A DNA stretch of 64,000 nt from Phormidesmis priestleyi ULC007. Lineage in GTDB: Bacteria; Cyanobacteriota; Cyanobacteriia; Leptolyngbyales; Leptolyngbyaceae. The DNA lies in assembly GCF_001895925.1 (NCBI RefSeq), contig NZ_MPPI01000017.1:20877-84876 (forward strand), written 5' to 3'. A program made the translations under genes and the position numbers. Shown in pieces: positions 54,953-63,653 of the stretch. The notes under the pieces are model-generated. The model made no database searches. It was given only the letters and a program-made list of their open reading frames with translations, and was not told where the DNA came from. The stretch's first letter is position 1. The number at the start of each line of letters is the position of its first letter.

Positions 54953-55825
54953 ATGCAAAGTAAAGAATTTCGTCCAGCCTCTGAGGAGATTGCAGGGCAA
55001 AAGCTTCCTTATCCCGCTAGTCAGAAAGACATGGTGCCTGCGCCTGATAGCGATCTCTCCAACTATCAGCCAGCCGGAAAACTTCGCGGCAAAGTTGCAT
55101 TGGTGACAGGAGGAGACTCTGGGATCGGTCGTGCCGTTGCGATCGCTTTTGCACTAGAGGGTGCCGACGTTGCGATTTTCTATAACGAGAACGAGGCAGA
55201 TGCAAAAACGACCTGCGAAATGGTCGAAGCAAAGGGGCAACGCTGTCTCGCGATTCAAGGAGATGTGCGTCAATCTGAAGTGTGTCGTCAAGCTGTCGAA
55301 CAAGTAGTGACTGAGTTTGGTGGACTGAATATTCTAGTGAATAATGCGGCTTACCAAATGGCACAAAAACAATTTGAAGACATCAGCGAAGAGCAGTTTC
55401 GTCGCACCCTCGAAACCAATATTTTTGGCTACTTTTACATGGTAAAAGCCGCCCTGCCTCACCTTAAAGAAGCGGATGCCATCATTAACACGGGCAGCAT
55501 TGTGGGGTTAGTCGGCAACGAAATGTTGATTGATTATTGCGCGAGTAAAGGTGCCATCCACGCGTTCACAAAAGCGTTGGCGTTGAATTTAGGATCGCGT
55601 AAGATTCGCGTTAATGCAGTTGCGCCTGGGCCGGTTTGGACTCCGAACATTCCGGGAACGATGCCGATCGAGGAAGTTGAAAACTTTGGACATGAGGTGG
55701 CAATGGGTCGTCCTGGTCAGCCCGAAGAACTCGCGCCAGCCTACGTTTTTCTAGCGTCGCAAGACTCAAGTTTTATGACTGGCAGCATTGTAGAAGTAAC
55801 CGGAGGCAAACTGTCGAGTGGTTAA
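54953..55825 (+). CDS. Short-chain dehydrogenase/reductase
   Basis: 290 residues. Cofactor motif TGGDSGIGRAVAIAFA, NNAAYQ, Ser in INTGSIVG and catalytic Tyr-Lys in DYCASKGA. The long N-terminal arm of about 45 residues (QKLPYPASQKDMVPAPDSDL) is typical of the YhdF/YghA-like NAD(P)-dependent oxidoreductase group. The substrate is unknown. It is followed by a GMC dehydrogenase and a GH1-like gene, possibly one sugar-related cluster. Confidence 0.92.
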   Translation: MQSKEFRPASEEIAGQKLPYPASQKDMVPAPDSDLSNYQPAGKLRGKVALVTGGDSGIGRAVAIAFALEGADVAIFYNENEADAKTTCEMVEAKGQRCLAIQGDVRQSEVCRQAVEQVVTEFGGLNILVNNAAYQMAQKQFEDISEEQFRRTLETNIFGYFYMVKAALPHLKEADAIINTGSIVGLVGNEMLIDYCASKGAIHAFTKALALNLGSRKIRVNAVAPGPVWTPNIPGTMPIEEVENFGHEVAMGRPGQPEELAPAYVFLASQDSSFMTGSIVEVTGGKLSSG

Positions 55826-55834
55826 TCTGCCATT

Positions 55835-55976
55835 AGACCTCCTGCATGAATAAAATTCTCGACGTAAACCACCCTTAGAACTCGCCCCCTAACCCCCAAT
55901 TCTGGGGGAACTGGAGTTCAAAGTCCCCCAAAATTGGGGGATTTAGGGGGCGTTCCCGGATTCATGCAGGAGGTCT
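55835..55976. repeat. Palindromic intergenic element (MITE-like), copy 5
   Basis: The core is at 55884-55951, with a shortened left half. It lies between AGACCTCCTGCATGAAT (55835-55851) and its exact complement ATTCATGCAGGAGGTCT (55960-55976), perfect 17-base inverted ends that are unlike those of the other copies. It separates the SDR gene from the GMC gene. Confidence 0.75.
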
Positions 55977-56029
55977 ATTCTATGACGTTTACATACCCTG
56001 GGGCTTAGTTCTTTAGCACACAAGTCAAT

Positions 56030-58231
56030 ATGGAACAAAGTCCTTACCCACCTGGAACGGTTCGTTCTCTTCTAGACACATCGCAGGTTACTCCCAAAAC
56101 GAGAGAAGTGATTAAAGCAAGGCTGGCAGAAGAACCAGCCTTAGAACCCAGTTTTTTTAATGCAGAATCTTTCGCAATTTTGCAGGCAGTTACCGATCGA
56201 CTGATTTCTCAATCTCACGGGATTGACCTTGCAGGCGCGCTCGATCGTCGATTAACGACTGGCACTGGCGATGGCTGGCGCTATAACACGATGCCTCCTG
56301 ACCCGATCGCCCATCAAGCAGGGTTAACTGGAGTAGAAGAAAGTGCTCAAATCCTCTTTGGGCACAGCTTTGTCGCGCTGTCTGAGTCAGAACAAGATAG
56401 GGTATTAACCGCGATTCAGCAGGGCAAAGCACCCGGAAAAACTTGGGAACCAATGCCTTCAGTCCGCTACTTTGAGGAACTGCTAGTCGAACTCACCGAA
56501 ACTTACTACAGCCATCCCTTAGCGCAAGAAGAAATTGGCTATGTCGGAATGGCGGATGCAAAAGGTTGGCAAGCGATCGGACTCAATCAGTTAGAACCCT
56601 GGGAACCACAGAGTGGAAAAACAATCCAATTATCACTAACAGAATCGCCAACCCGAATGCCAACGCAATCTATATTGCAAGAAACGAATCATTTACAACG
56701 CTATGGGACAAAGGATATCGTCGATGCAGTAGTGATCGGAACAGGCGCGGGTGGGGCACCTTTGTTAGCGCGGTTAGCACAAGCCGGACTTAGCGTAGTC
56801 GCGCTAGAAGCGGGAGAACATTGGCATCCCGCTGAGGATTTTGCAACGGATGAGCGATCGCAGTCCAAGCTTTTCTGGACAGATGAGCGACTCAGTGCTG
56901 GAGAAGACCCGATCGCGTTCGGCAACAACAATTCTGGCATTGGCGTAGGCGGATCTACACTGCATTACACTGCTTACGTACCCAGACCGCACCCCGATGA
57001 TTTTCACCTCTACCGCGACTTTGGAGTCGGCGTAGATTGGGCAATTGGTTACGACGATCTCAAACCTTACTATGAAGAAGTTGAGGGCTTTCTGGGAGTT
57101 TCAGGTGCGTCTCCTTATGAATGGGAACCCGATCGTAAACCCTATCCACTGCCTGCGCTGCCGCTAAATGGAGCCGCACAACTGATGCAGCGAGGCTGTG
57201 AAGCCTTGGGAATTCGGACTTCTCCTGCCGCAAATGCAGCGCTTTCTGCGCCTTATTTTCAGTCCGGTGTGGGTTGGAGGGCTGCTTGCACTAATCGCGG
57301 ATTTTGTCAGGCAGGCTGCACGACTGGTGCAAAAGCCAGTATGGATGTCACTTTCATTCCGTTGGCGATGCAGCATGGGGCTGAAGTGCGATCGCAATGT
57401 TTTGTGACGCGGTTTGAGCGAGATACCGACGATCGCATTACCGCAGTAATTTATGTGCAGGCAGGCGAAGAAAAGCGCCAACCTTGCCGAACCGTATTTT
57501 TGTGTGCAGGCGCGATCGAGACTCCCCGATTGTTGTTGCTGAACAACATTGCAAACTCTAGCGGTCAGGTCGGACGCAACTTTATGGCGCATCCTGGTGT
57601 GCAAGTGTGGGGACAGTTTTCTGAAGAAGTCAGACCTTATAAAGGCATTCCGGGTGGTTTGATTTCGGAAGACACTCACCGCCCTCAAGACGCAAATTTT
57701 GCAGGCGGATATCTGCTGCAAAGTATTGGCGTGATGCCCGTCACCTATGCTTCTCAGGTCGCACGAGGAACAGGGTGGTGGGGCGATCGCCTACATTCTC
57801 ACCTGCTCAACTACAACCACACTGCCGGAATCAATATTCTCGGAGACTGTCTTCCTTATGAGCATAACTATTTAGAACTGTCTAACGAACGGGACGATCG
57901 CGGCTTGCCAAAACCTCGCATTCATTTCACCAACGGCGAAAACGAACGCCGCATGACCGCCCATGCAGAATCGTTGATGCGTCAAATTTGGGAGACAGCA
58001 GGCGGTGAAAATCTCTGGACATTTCAGCGCAACGCTCACACGATCGGAACGTGTCGCATGGGCACCGATCCGACTCAAGCCGTTGTCGATTCTGACGGTA
58101 AATCGTTTGATGTGCCCAACCTTTATATTATGGATAATTCCATTTTTCCGAGTGCGCTGAGTGTGAATCCGGCTTTGACGCTGATGGCACTCTCGTTACG
58201 GACCGCCGATCGCTTTCTTCAGCATAATTAA
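56030..58231 (+). CDS. GMC oxidoreductase fused to a gluconate-dehydrogenase-subunit-3-like domain
   Basis: 733 residues. The N-terminal about 200 (FNAESFAILQAVTDRLI and on to LTETYYSHPLAQEEIGYVG) resemble the small subunit 3 of membrane-bound sugar dehydrogenases. A GMC flavoprotein follows: FAD motif IGTGAGGAPLLARLAQAG, GVGGSTLHYTAYVPR, Cys-rich ACTNRGFCQAGCTTGAKAS and C-terminal HTIGTCRMG, NPALTLMA. The two parts are usually separate genes. It likely oxidises a sugar or sugar alcohol. The electron acceptor is not evident, as no cytochrome gene is adjacent. Confidence 0.9.
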   Translation: MEQSPYPPGTVRSLLDTSQVTPKTREVIKARLAEEPALEPSFFNAESFAILQAVTDRLISQSHGIDLAGALDRRLTTGTGDGWRYNTMPPDPIAHQAGLTGVEESAQILFGHSFVALSESEQDRVLTAIQQGKAPGKTWEPMPSVRYFEELLVELTETYYSHPLAQEEIGYVGMADAKGWQAIGLNQLEPWEPQSGKTIQLSLTESPTRMPTQSILQETNHLQRYGTKDIVDAVVIGTGAGGAPLLARLAQAGLSVVALEAGEHWHPAEDFATDERSQSKLFWTDERLSAGEDPIAFGNNNSGIGVGGSTLHYTAYVPRPHPDDFHLYRDFGVGVDWAIGYDDLKPYYEEVEGFLGVSGASPYEWEPDRKPYPLPALPLNGAAQLMQRGCEALGIRTSPAANAALSAPYFQSGVGWRAACTNRGFCQAGCTTGAKASMDVTFIPLAMQHGAEVRSQCFVTRFERDTDDRITAVIYVQAGEEKRQPCRTVFLCAGAIETPRLLLLNNIANSSGQVGRNFMAHPGVQVWGQFSEEVRPYKGIPGGLISEDTHRPQDANFAGGYLLQSIGVMPVTYASQVARGTGWWGDRLHSHLLNYNHTAGINILGDCLPYEHNYLELSNERDDRGLPKPRIHFTNGENERRMTAHAESLMRQIWETAGGENLWTFQRNAHTIGTCRMGTDPTQAVVDSDGKSFDVPNLYIMDNSIFPSALSVNPALTLMALSLRTADRFLQHN

Positions 58232-58243
58232 GGAATAACTTCA

Positions 58244-59581
58244 GTGACAGCAGGATTTTTAGAACAGCTTCAGAAACGCTACGGCAATCATCAATATCCC
58301 GGTGACAGACAGGGAGGCGCAGCCGGAGCAACAGGACAAGGGGAACCCAGCACCCGCCCCGGAAACTTTATGTTTGCAACGGGAATTGAATGCTCGTATC
58401 CAACTATTGATCACGGAAAAACTCGCCGCGATGAATTGGAAGAGTGTCATCACTATCAACGCTGGCAAAAAGATTTGCAACTGGTTAAAGATCTGGGTTT
58501 GAATGTCTTGCGATATGGATTGCCTTATCATCGCATTCACCTCGACGCAGGACGCTATGACTGGAGTTTTGCCGATGAAGTCATGCAAGAAATGCAGCGA
58601 CTAGAGATTACGCCGATTCTCGACTTGATGCACTTTGGTGTTCCTGATTGGTTGGGCAATTTTCAAAACCCTGATCTGCCGATTCACTTTGCAGACTATT
58701 GCGCGGCAGTTGCCGATCGCTATCCCTGGGTGCGTTATTACACGCCCGTTAACGAGATTTATGTGACAGCAAAAGCCAGCGCCAAAAATGGAGTATGGAA
58801 CGAACAACTCAAGAGCGATCGGGCGTTTGTCACGGCGATGAAACACATTGTTGCCGCCAGCATTTTGGGCACTCAAAGCCTTGCCCAGCGTCGCCCTGAT
58901 CTAGTTGTGGTGCAAAGTGAAAGCGCTGAGTATATCCACGAAGCTTGTTCGGTGCAATCTCAAGAGGTGAAGTTACTCAACAAATTGCGTTTTCTATCGT
59001 TAGATTTGCTCTATGCGTTTCCACCCGACGCAGATGTTTGCATGTATCTACTCGATAATGGCTTGACTCGCGCTGAATATGATTGGTTTATGGCAGGTGA
59101 GCCGCCGGGCTATCAAGTCATGGGCAACGATTATTATGGACGCAACGAGAAAATTCTTTTGCCTGATGGCACTATGTGTCAAGGTGAAGATGTCTTTGGC
59201 TGGTATCAAATCACTAGAGAGTATTACAATCGCTATCGCAAGCCCGTAATGCACACTGAGACGAATGTGTTAGATGCTGAAAAAGCATCCTGCTGGCTGT
59301 GGAAACAGTGGGTTAACGTGCTGCGAATGCGACAAGATGGCGTTCCCGTATTGGGCTTTAATTGGTACAGCCTGATTGACCAAATCGATTGGGATATCGA
59401 ACTCGCTGAGAAAAAAGGCACAGTAAATCCTTGTGGTCTATACGATTTAGAGCGAAATCCGCGCCCCGTTGCTCAGGCATATCGCGACTTGCTAAAAGAG
59501 TTTGGACAGATGACGATCGTCCCTCACGGCGAAATGTTTGAAGTAACGAGTCAGCCTGCTCGTCTCAAAATAGAGGTTTAG
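58244..59581 (+). CDS. Glycoside hydrolase family 1-like protein
   Basis: 445 residues. A TIM-barrel glycosidase with the acid/base Glu in YYTPVNEIYV and the nucleophile Glu in MHTETNVLD, in the places of TFNEP and ITENG in family 1 enzymes. The start is a GTG with AAGGA nine bases upstream. The N-terminal 40 residues are low in complexity and Gly/Gln-rich. The 12-base gap to the GMC gene implies co-transcription. Substrate unknown; together with the SDR and GMC genes it may act on an oxidised or unusual glycoside. Confidence 0.82.
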   Translation: MTAGFLEQLQKRYGNHQYPGDRQGGAAGATGQGEPSTRPGNFMFATGIECSYPTIDHGKTRRDELEECHHYQRWQKDLQLVKDLGLNVLRYGLPYHRIHLDAGRYDWSFADEVMQEMQRLEITPILDLMHFGVPDWLGNFQNPDLPIHFADYCAAVADRYPWVRYYTPVNEIYVTAKASAKNGVWNEQLKSDRAFVTAMKHIVAASILGTQSLAQRRPDLVVVQSESAEYIHEACSVQSQEVKLLNKLRFLSLDLLYAFPPDADVCMYLLDNGLTRAEYDWFMAGEPPGYQVMGNDYYGRNEKILLPDGTMCQGEDVFGWYQITREYYNRYRKPVMHTETNVLDAEKASCWLWKQWVNVLRMRQDGVPVLGFNWYSLIDQIDWDIELAEKKGTVNPCGLYDLERNPRPVAQAYRDLLKEFGQMTIVPHGEMFEVTSQPARLKIEV

Positions 59582-59653
59582 GTGAGTTGTATGAAAAGGA
59601 ACCGCATGAATGTGAAGTATGAGGCAATCGACGGTTCCCTAACGTCCAACTTC

Positions 59654-60025
59654 CTAGAGTTGAATGGTGATTTTGTTGTGCAACTCCTCCACTTGAATCA
59701 GTGAACCATTCCCGATCGCAATGTTGAACTTCACTAAAGAACGCTCAACTTGATATCCCGGCAACACTCGAACAATTTGATATTCAGTCATCAAATCACT
59801 GGTGCCATCCCACTTGAACAATGCCAGTTGATTGGATGCAATCTCACTCAGTTGTGAAACAAACTCTTCAATGCGATCGCTGACATTCACGAGAATGCCA
59901 GACGAAAGGAAGATGTAACGCTCTTGCAAATCCAAAGTCACACTGACTCGATACCGTTTTTCGGTTGAGCAACGCAACTCAACGGTGAACGAAATCGAGC
60001 CAGGAACGATCGTCCTAACTCCCAT
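59654..60025 (-). CDS. Hypothetical protein
   Basis: 123 residues that I do not recognise. It looks like an all-beta/alpha soluble domain: GSISFTVELRCSTEKRYRVS, a helix RIEEFVSQLSEIASNQLALF, then YQIVRVLPGYQVERSLVKFN. It has AGAGGA about nine bases before its ATG. A 39-residue gene ends 18 bases upstream on the same strand, so the two probably form a unit. Confidence 0.65.
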   Translation of the reverse strand: MGVRTIVPGSISFTVELRCSTEKRYRVSVTLDLQERYIFLSSGILVNVSDRIEEFVSQLSEIASNQLALFKWDGTSDLMTEYQIVRVLPGYQVERSLVKFNIAIGNGSLIQVEELHNKITIQL

Positions 60026-60043
60026 AATATTTTGTCCTCTCGG

Positions 60044-60163
60044 TTACTTCAAAGAGGACAAGAATGCCGATTTCTCAGAGATTCTAAAGGGATGAAAAAC
60101 ATATGCAGGATCTTGATTCCAGCCTTTCAAGATCCCATAGCAAAGCTGACGGTGTACAATCAT
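60044..60163 (-). CDS. Small 39-residue protein with perfect ribosome-binding site
   Basis: ATG at 60163 is preceded at the right distance by AGGAGG, the best Shine-Dalgarno in this region. The product is 39 residues (MIVHRQLCYGILKGWNQDPA, then a basic and aromatic C-terminus). It ends 18 bases before the ATG of the gene at 59654-60025, whose own ribosome site overlaps the end region. A long hairpin lies just upstream at 60200-60248. I do not recognise it; it could be a small protein or a leader peptide. Confidence 0.55.
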   Translation of the reverse strand: MIVHRQLCYGILKGWNQDPAYVFHPFRISEKSAFLSSLK

Positions 60164-60199
60164 GAACGCCTCCTGAGTTAGTTGGTTTAACTAGGGATG

Positions 60200-60248
60200 G
60201 AAGTCCTCGGAGTCTGATTTCGCAGATCAGGCTTCGGGGCACAACTTC
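60200..60248. promoter_or_regulatory. Long hairpin upstream of the 39-residue gene
   Basis: GAAGT-CCTCGGAGTCTGAT pairs with ATCAG-GCTTCGGGG and ACTTC, a stem of about 19 pairs with G-T pairs, a small bulge and the loop TTCGCAG. On the minus strand it precedes the AGGAGG site by about 25 bases, so it could be a regulatory leader. On the plus strand its form resembles the right-end hairpins of IS200/IS605 elements. Neither is proven. Confidence 0.5.
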
Positions 60249-60437
60249 ATCACTGCGATGTATTCTACAGGAGTTTTTTGTTTTTTGAGTGTTAAATTTT
60301 TGAGGGGTGCGACTACCCGATGGGGAACTGCGGAGCAACCGTTTCTTTGGGAAAGTGCGGGGCGATCGTTTTTTAATATCTCCGATGAAAAGTGAGGGGA
60401 AATACCCGGAAAGTTTCCGTATAATCAATAGTTAGAT

Positions 60438-60765
60438 GTGCGACTCGAAGTCGTTCGGGGGAGTTGGAAGGACTTCAAAAGCCCTTCCCTGTCAGTGTTC
60501 AGGCAGATGTCCGCCTTGGAATGTTCAACCAGTAATGGGAGGGCAGAATCAGCAGACAAGGTTAAGTGTCCAACAAGCTTGGAGCCAAACCAGGTGAGAG
60601 GGCTAGGGCAAGAATGCTAAGGACAACGCAAGTGAATCCTTGATGAGGCTTCGTTAATTATGACTCTCGAAATGGCTGATACGAGAGTGTTGGGGCATTT
60701 GGGAATCGGTAGCGTCTAAATATCGATGGAGAACACCCCGCCCCCGGAGTAGAGAGGAGTCCTAA
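60438..60765 (+). mobile_element. 5' fragment of a group II intron
   Basis: It begins GTGCGACTCGAAGTCGTTCG, the GUGYG start of group II introns, and continues with a domain-I-like stretch (GAGTTGGAAGGACTTC, CGGTAGCGTC, AAATATCGATGG) to about GGAGTCCTAAAG at 60765. There it joins RHS-coding sequence without any later intron domains. A second intron, in the opposite direction, ends at 63654. The 3' boundary is approximate. Confidence 0.6.
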
Positions 60766-62776
60766 AGCGATCGCAATGGGCTGACCCGCACCTTTGAGTA
60801 CGATAATTTGAGTCGTCAAACCCAAGAAAATTGGATGAGTGCAGGAGCCGTGACGCGATCGTTCACCTCTCAATACGATGTCCTCGATCGATTAGTTGAT
60901 GTCACATAACTCAGTATCCGGAGGAACGACGACGAAACTTTCGGAGTATGGCTACACCTATGATGACCTCGATCGATTGAGGGCGATCGATAATCTCGGG
61001 GTGGGAGGCGTGACCCGCGTGGCACTAAACTATAGCTACGACCAGGCAGGAAACCTCACATCGGTCACCAATACCATCAATGGAGTCGCCGATGGCACTA
61101 CTGCCTATAAGTACGATGCCCTCGATCGGACAACCCAAATTACTCAGTCAGGCGCTGGGATAACCAATAAGCGCGTCAAGCTCTCCTATAACGCCGTCGG
61201 GCAGATGGAAACCCTGCAACGCCTGACCGGAGGAACATTTAATCAGACCGTAGCCACCACCACCTATGCTCACAATGACCCACTCAACCGCCTGACCCAG
61301 ATTCAACACGCTAACGCCACGGGAGGAATACTCTCTAGCTACGCCTTTAACTACGACAATGGCAGTCGGATTCGTAAAGTGCAGAATGCAGACGGCACCT
61401 TTGTCAATTATAACTACGCCAAAAATGATGAACTGAAACAGGCGGACTACAGCTCAGTGGCGCGCACCGATGAGAATTACACCTATGATGCCAATGGCAA
61501 TCGCACCAACATGGGTTACGTCACGGGCACCAATAACCAGCTCTCCTCCGACGGGAAGTATGCTTACACTTACGACGATGAGGGCAATCTTAAAACTCGC
61601 ACCGAAATCGCCACGAATGTAACGGGGACGTTTAACTGGGATTCCCGCAATCGTCTCACCAGTGTTACCGATACCGCAGGATTATCCGTGTCCTATGCCT
61701 ATGATGCTCACAATCAACGCATTGCCAAGACGACAGAGGGAATGACAACACGCTATGTGTACGACCGAGGCAACCTCGCCCTAGAATTCAATGGCACCGC
61801 AACAACGCCTACGGTGCGCTACTTCTATGGCACCCAAGTAGACCAAATCCTCGCGCAAGATAAGGGCAGTGGGAATGTTTCCTGGATGGTGACCGACCAG
61901 TTGGGTTCAGTCAGAGCGCTGGTTGGAAACGATGGGACAGTGCGGAATCGATATGACTACGATGCGTTTGGAAATGTGACCTCCACGATGACGAATGCAA
62001 CCGATACCTCGCGCTATCAGTACACCGGGCGGGAATTCGATGGCGAAACCGGACTGTACTATTACCGGGCGAGGTATTATGACTCCCGGAATGGACGGTT
62101 TATTGGGCAAGACCCTACAGGGTTTGGGGCAGGGGACGGTAATTTATATAGGTATGTCGGGAATTCACCGACTAATACTACTGATCCAACGGGCTTGCAC
62201 GGTTTTGTTGGGTCCCAATATCGCGAGATCAAATATGTTGACAAAAATGGTTCACACAACACATCCAATATCACATCGGTCATTACAGCTAGGAAAGCTG
62301 ATCCAAATACCTATATAGTGTCTGATAAGACAAAAGCAGCGATAATTTTTTCGCCTACTAGAACGGGTTCGGATGTTTCCACATCAGCTAGAAGTAAAGT
62401 TCCAGATCGTAGAACCGGAGATGATGCTGGACACATAGTTGGAGCACAACTCGGTGGAAGTGGCAGAGACGAGAACAATCTTTTTGCACAAACAAGAAGT
62501 GGATACAATCAGAATCCACAGTCCACTTGGAGAGCTTTTGAAAATGCAATCAGAGCCAACATTGATAAGGTTCAGTATGATAATAACAGTAAGCAATGTC
62601 CGCCAAATACAGGGCATTTATCAGCCGTTCTAACGGTTAACTTGAAGTATCAGCGACCTAAACCAAATGCTACAAAGCTACTGAGACCAATCGCTGTTGA
62701 TGCTTCCGTAGTTTTCATCTCGCCTTTTAGCTTTGCGGCTTCAACGATTCGCCCATTACTCCTTCTCAACCCTTAA
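60766..62776 (+). pseudogene. Truncated, frameshifted RHS/YD-repeat polymorphic toxin with nuclease-like tip
   Basis: From 60766 one frame reads RNGLTRTFEYDNLSRQTQEN to a TAA at 60907. The RHS sequence continues in the next frame through the ORF 60896-62776 (626 residues), so one extra base shifts it. YD repeats (YTYDDLDRL, YSYDQAGNLT) lead to the RHS core YYRARYYDSRNGRFIGQDP. The C-terminal tip of about 190 residues carries DDAGHIVGAQLGGSGRDENN, the pattern of DRGH-type ββα-metal nucleases. The export and most of the RHS barrel are missing, so the toxin is an orphan. Confidence 0.8.
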
Positions 62777-62784
62777 GAACTTTA

Positions 62785-63363
62785 ATGATGTCAGAAAAAT
62801 GGAAGAAACTAATTCAGAGTTTAGAAGTTCTTGTGGGCGAGGGACAAGAAACCCTCAACGCAGAGACACTGAGCGCTACGGAAGCTGAGTACAAAATCAT
62901 CCTTCCTTCAGGCTATAAAGAATTCTGCCAAGTTTTGGGATCGGGAGAGTTATCGGATATTGCAAGAGTTTACTGCCCAACGAAGTTCTTCATAAAAGCC
63001 AGTGAGCGACGTATACAGGAGGCGATTCGGCACATTGAAAGATTCGGAGAGAACTTTAAACGTGACCAGCAATATATAGAGCAACTGAGATCTGCGTTTG
63101 TATTTGGGGAATCTGCTACGGGTGAACATTTGATTTTTTGGGATCTGAGAACCTACCAAGAGTCAGATGGAAGCTATGAAATTCACTGGGCAAATTCGGT
63201 CAGTCCTGACTGCATTGATCCGGTGCTGTTGGGACGCGATTTCTTCAACTTCATTCAAAACTTCTGCTATGGAACCGAAACCTTTGATTTAGTTCCTGAA
63301 TATGTAGAAGGAAGTTCTCCTGGAGACTTCTCTTTAAACTTCTATCCTCTTGTATTTACCTAA
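62785..63363 (+). CDS. SMI1/KNR4-family immunity protein
   Basis: 192 residues starting 8 bases after the RHS stop. It shows the SMI1/KNR4 pattern: LPSGYKEFCQVLGSGEL near the start and FGESATGEHLIFWDL in the middle. Proteins of this fold are common immunity partners of RHS and CDI toxins, so it likely neutralises the nuclease tip before it. It is AT-rich and contains no HIP1 site, like the tip. It is intact although the toxin is broken. Confidence 0.8.
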   Translation: MMSEKWKKLIQSLEVLVGEGQETLNAETLSATEAEYKIILPSGYKEFCQVLGSGELSDIARVYCPTKFFIKASERRIQEAIRHIERFGENFKRDQQYIEQLRSAFVFGESATGEHLIFWDLRTYQESDGSYEIHWANSVSPDCIDPVLLGRDFFNFIQNFCYGTETFDLVPEYVEGSSPGDFSLNFYPLVFT

Positions 63364-63556
63364 TTACAGGACGAAAATTGTAGAACGTCTAAGAAATCAC
63401 TCGTTTCTGTTCCAGTTTGAGAACACTGCTTCGTTCACAGTCAAACCCATAGCGAAAGATACTATTGGCTCTGCGTCCATGCTTCTTAATCAATGGTTCG
63501 GACATTTTTTGGAACGATTTCAAAAGGCTTTCAGGGCTTACGGTTTCAGGACTGAG
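63360..63556 (-). pseudogene. Remnant of a DDE-type transposase, C-terminus
   Basis: On the minus strand the frame reads KKHGRRANSIFRYGFDCERS and LKLEQKRVIS before a stop, and one frame over SDFLDVLQFSSCN to a TAG that overlaps the stop of the immunity gene. This is like the end of cyanobacterial IS4-type transposases. A frameshift and loss of the rest make it inactive. Family assignment is by memory of the motif. Confidence 0.55.
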
Positions 63557-63653
63557 CTATTTTTTCAATGTTAGCTCCACCCCTGACTTTGAAAAAAAGA
63601 TCAAGCCTACGGTTGAATCAGGGTTCGAGGTTAAAACCTGCTCAAATTTTGTG

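Noticed and set aside
60084..60428. A 114-codon minus-strand frame
   Set aside because: It overlaps the hairpin and the well-supported small gene in another frame, is rich in Ser/Arg/Pro as chance frames are, and has no ribosome site.
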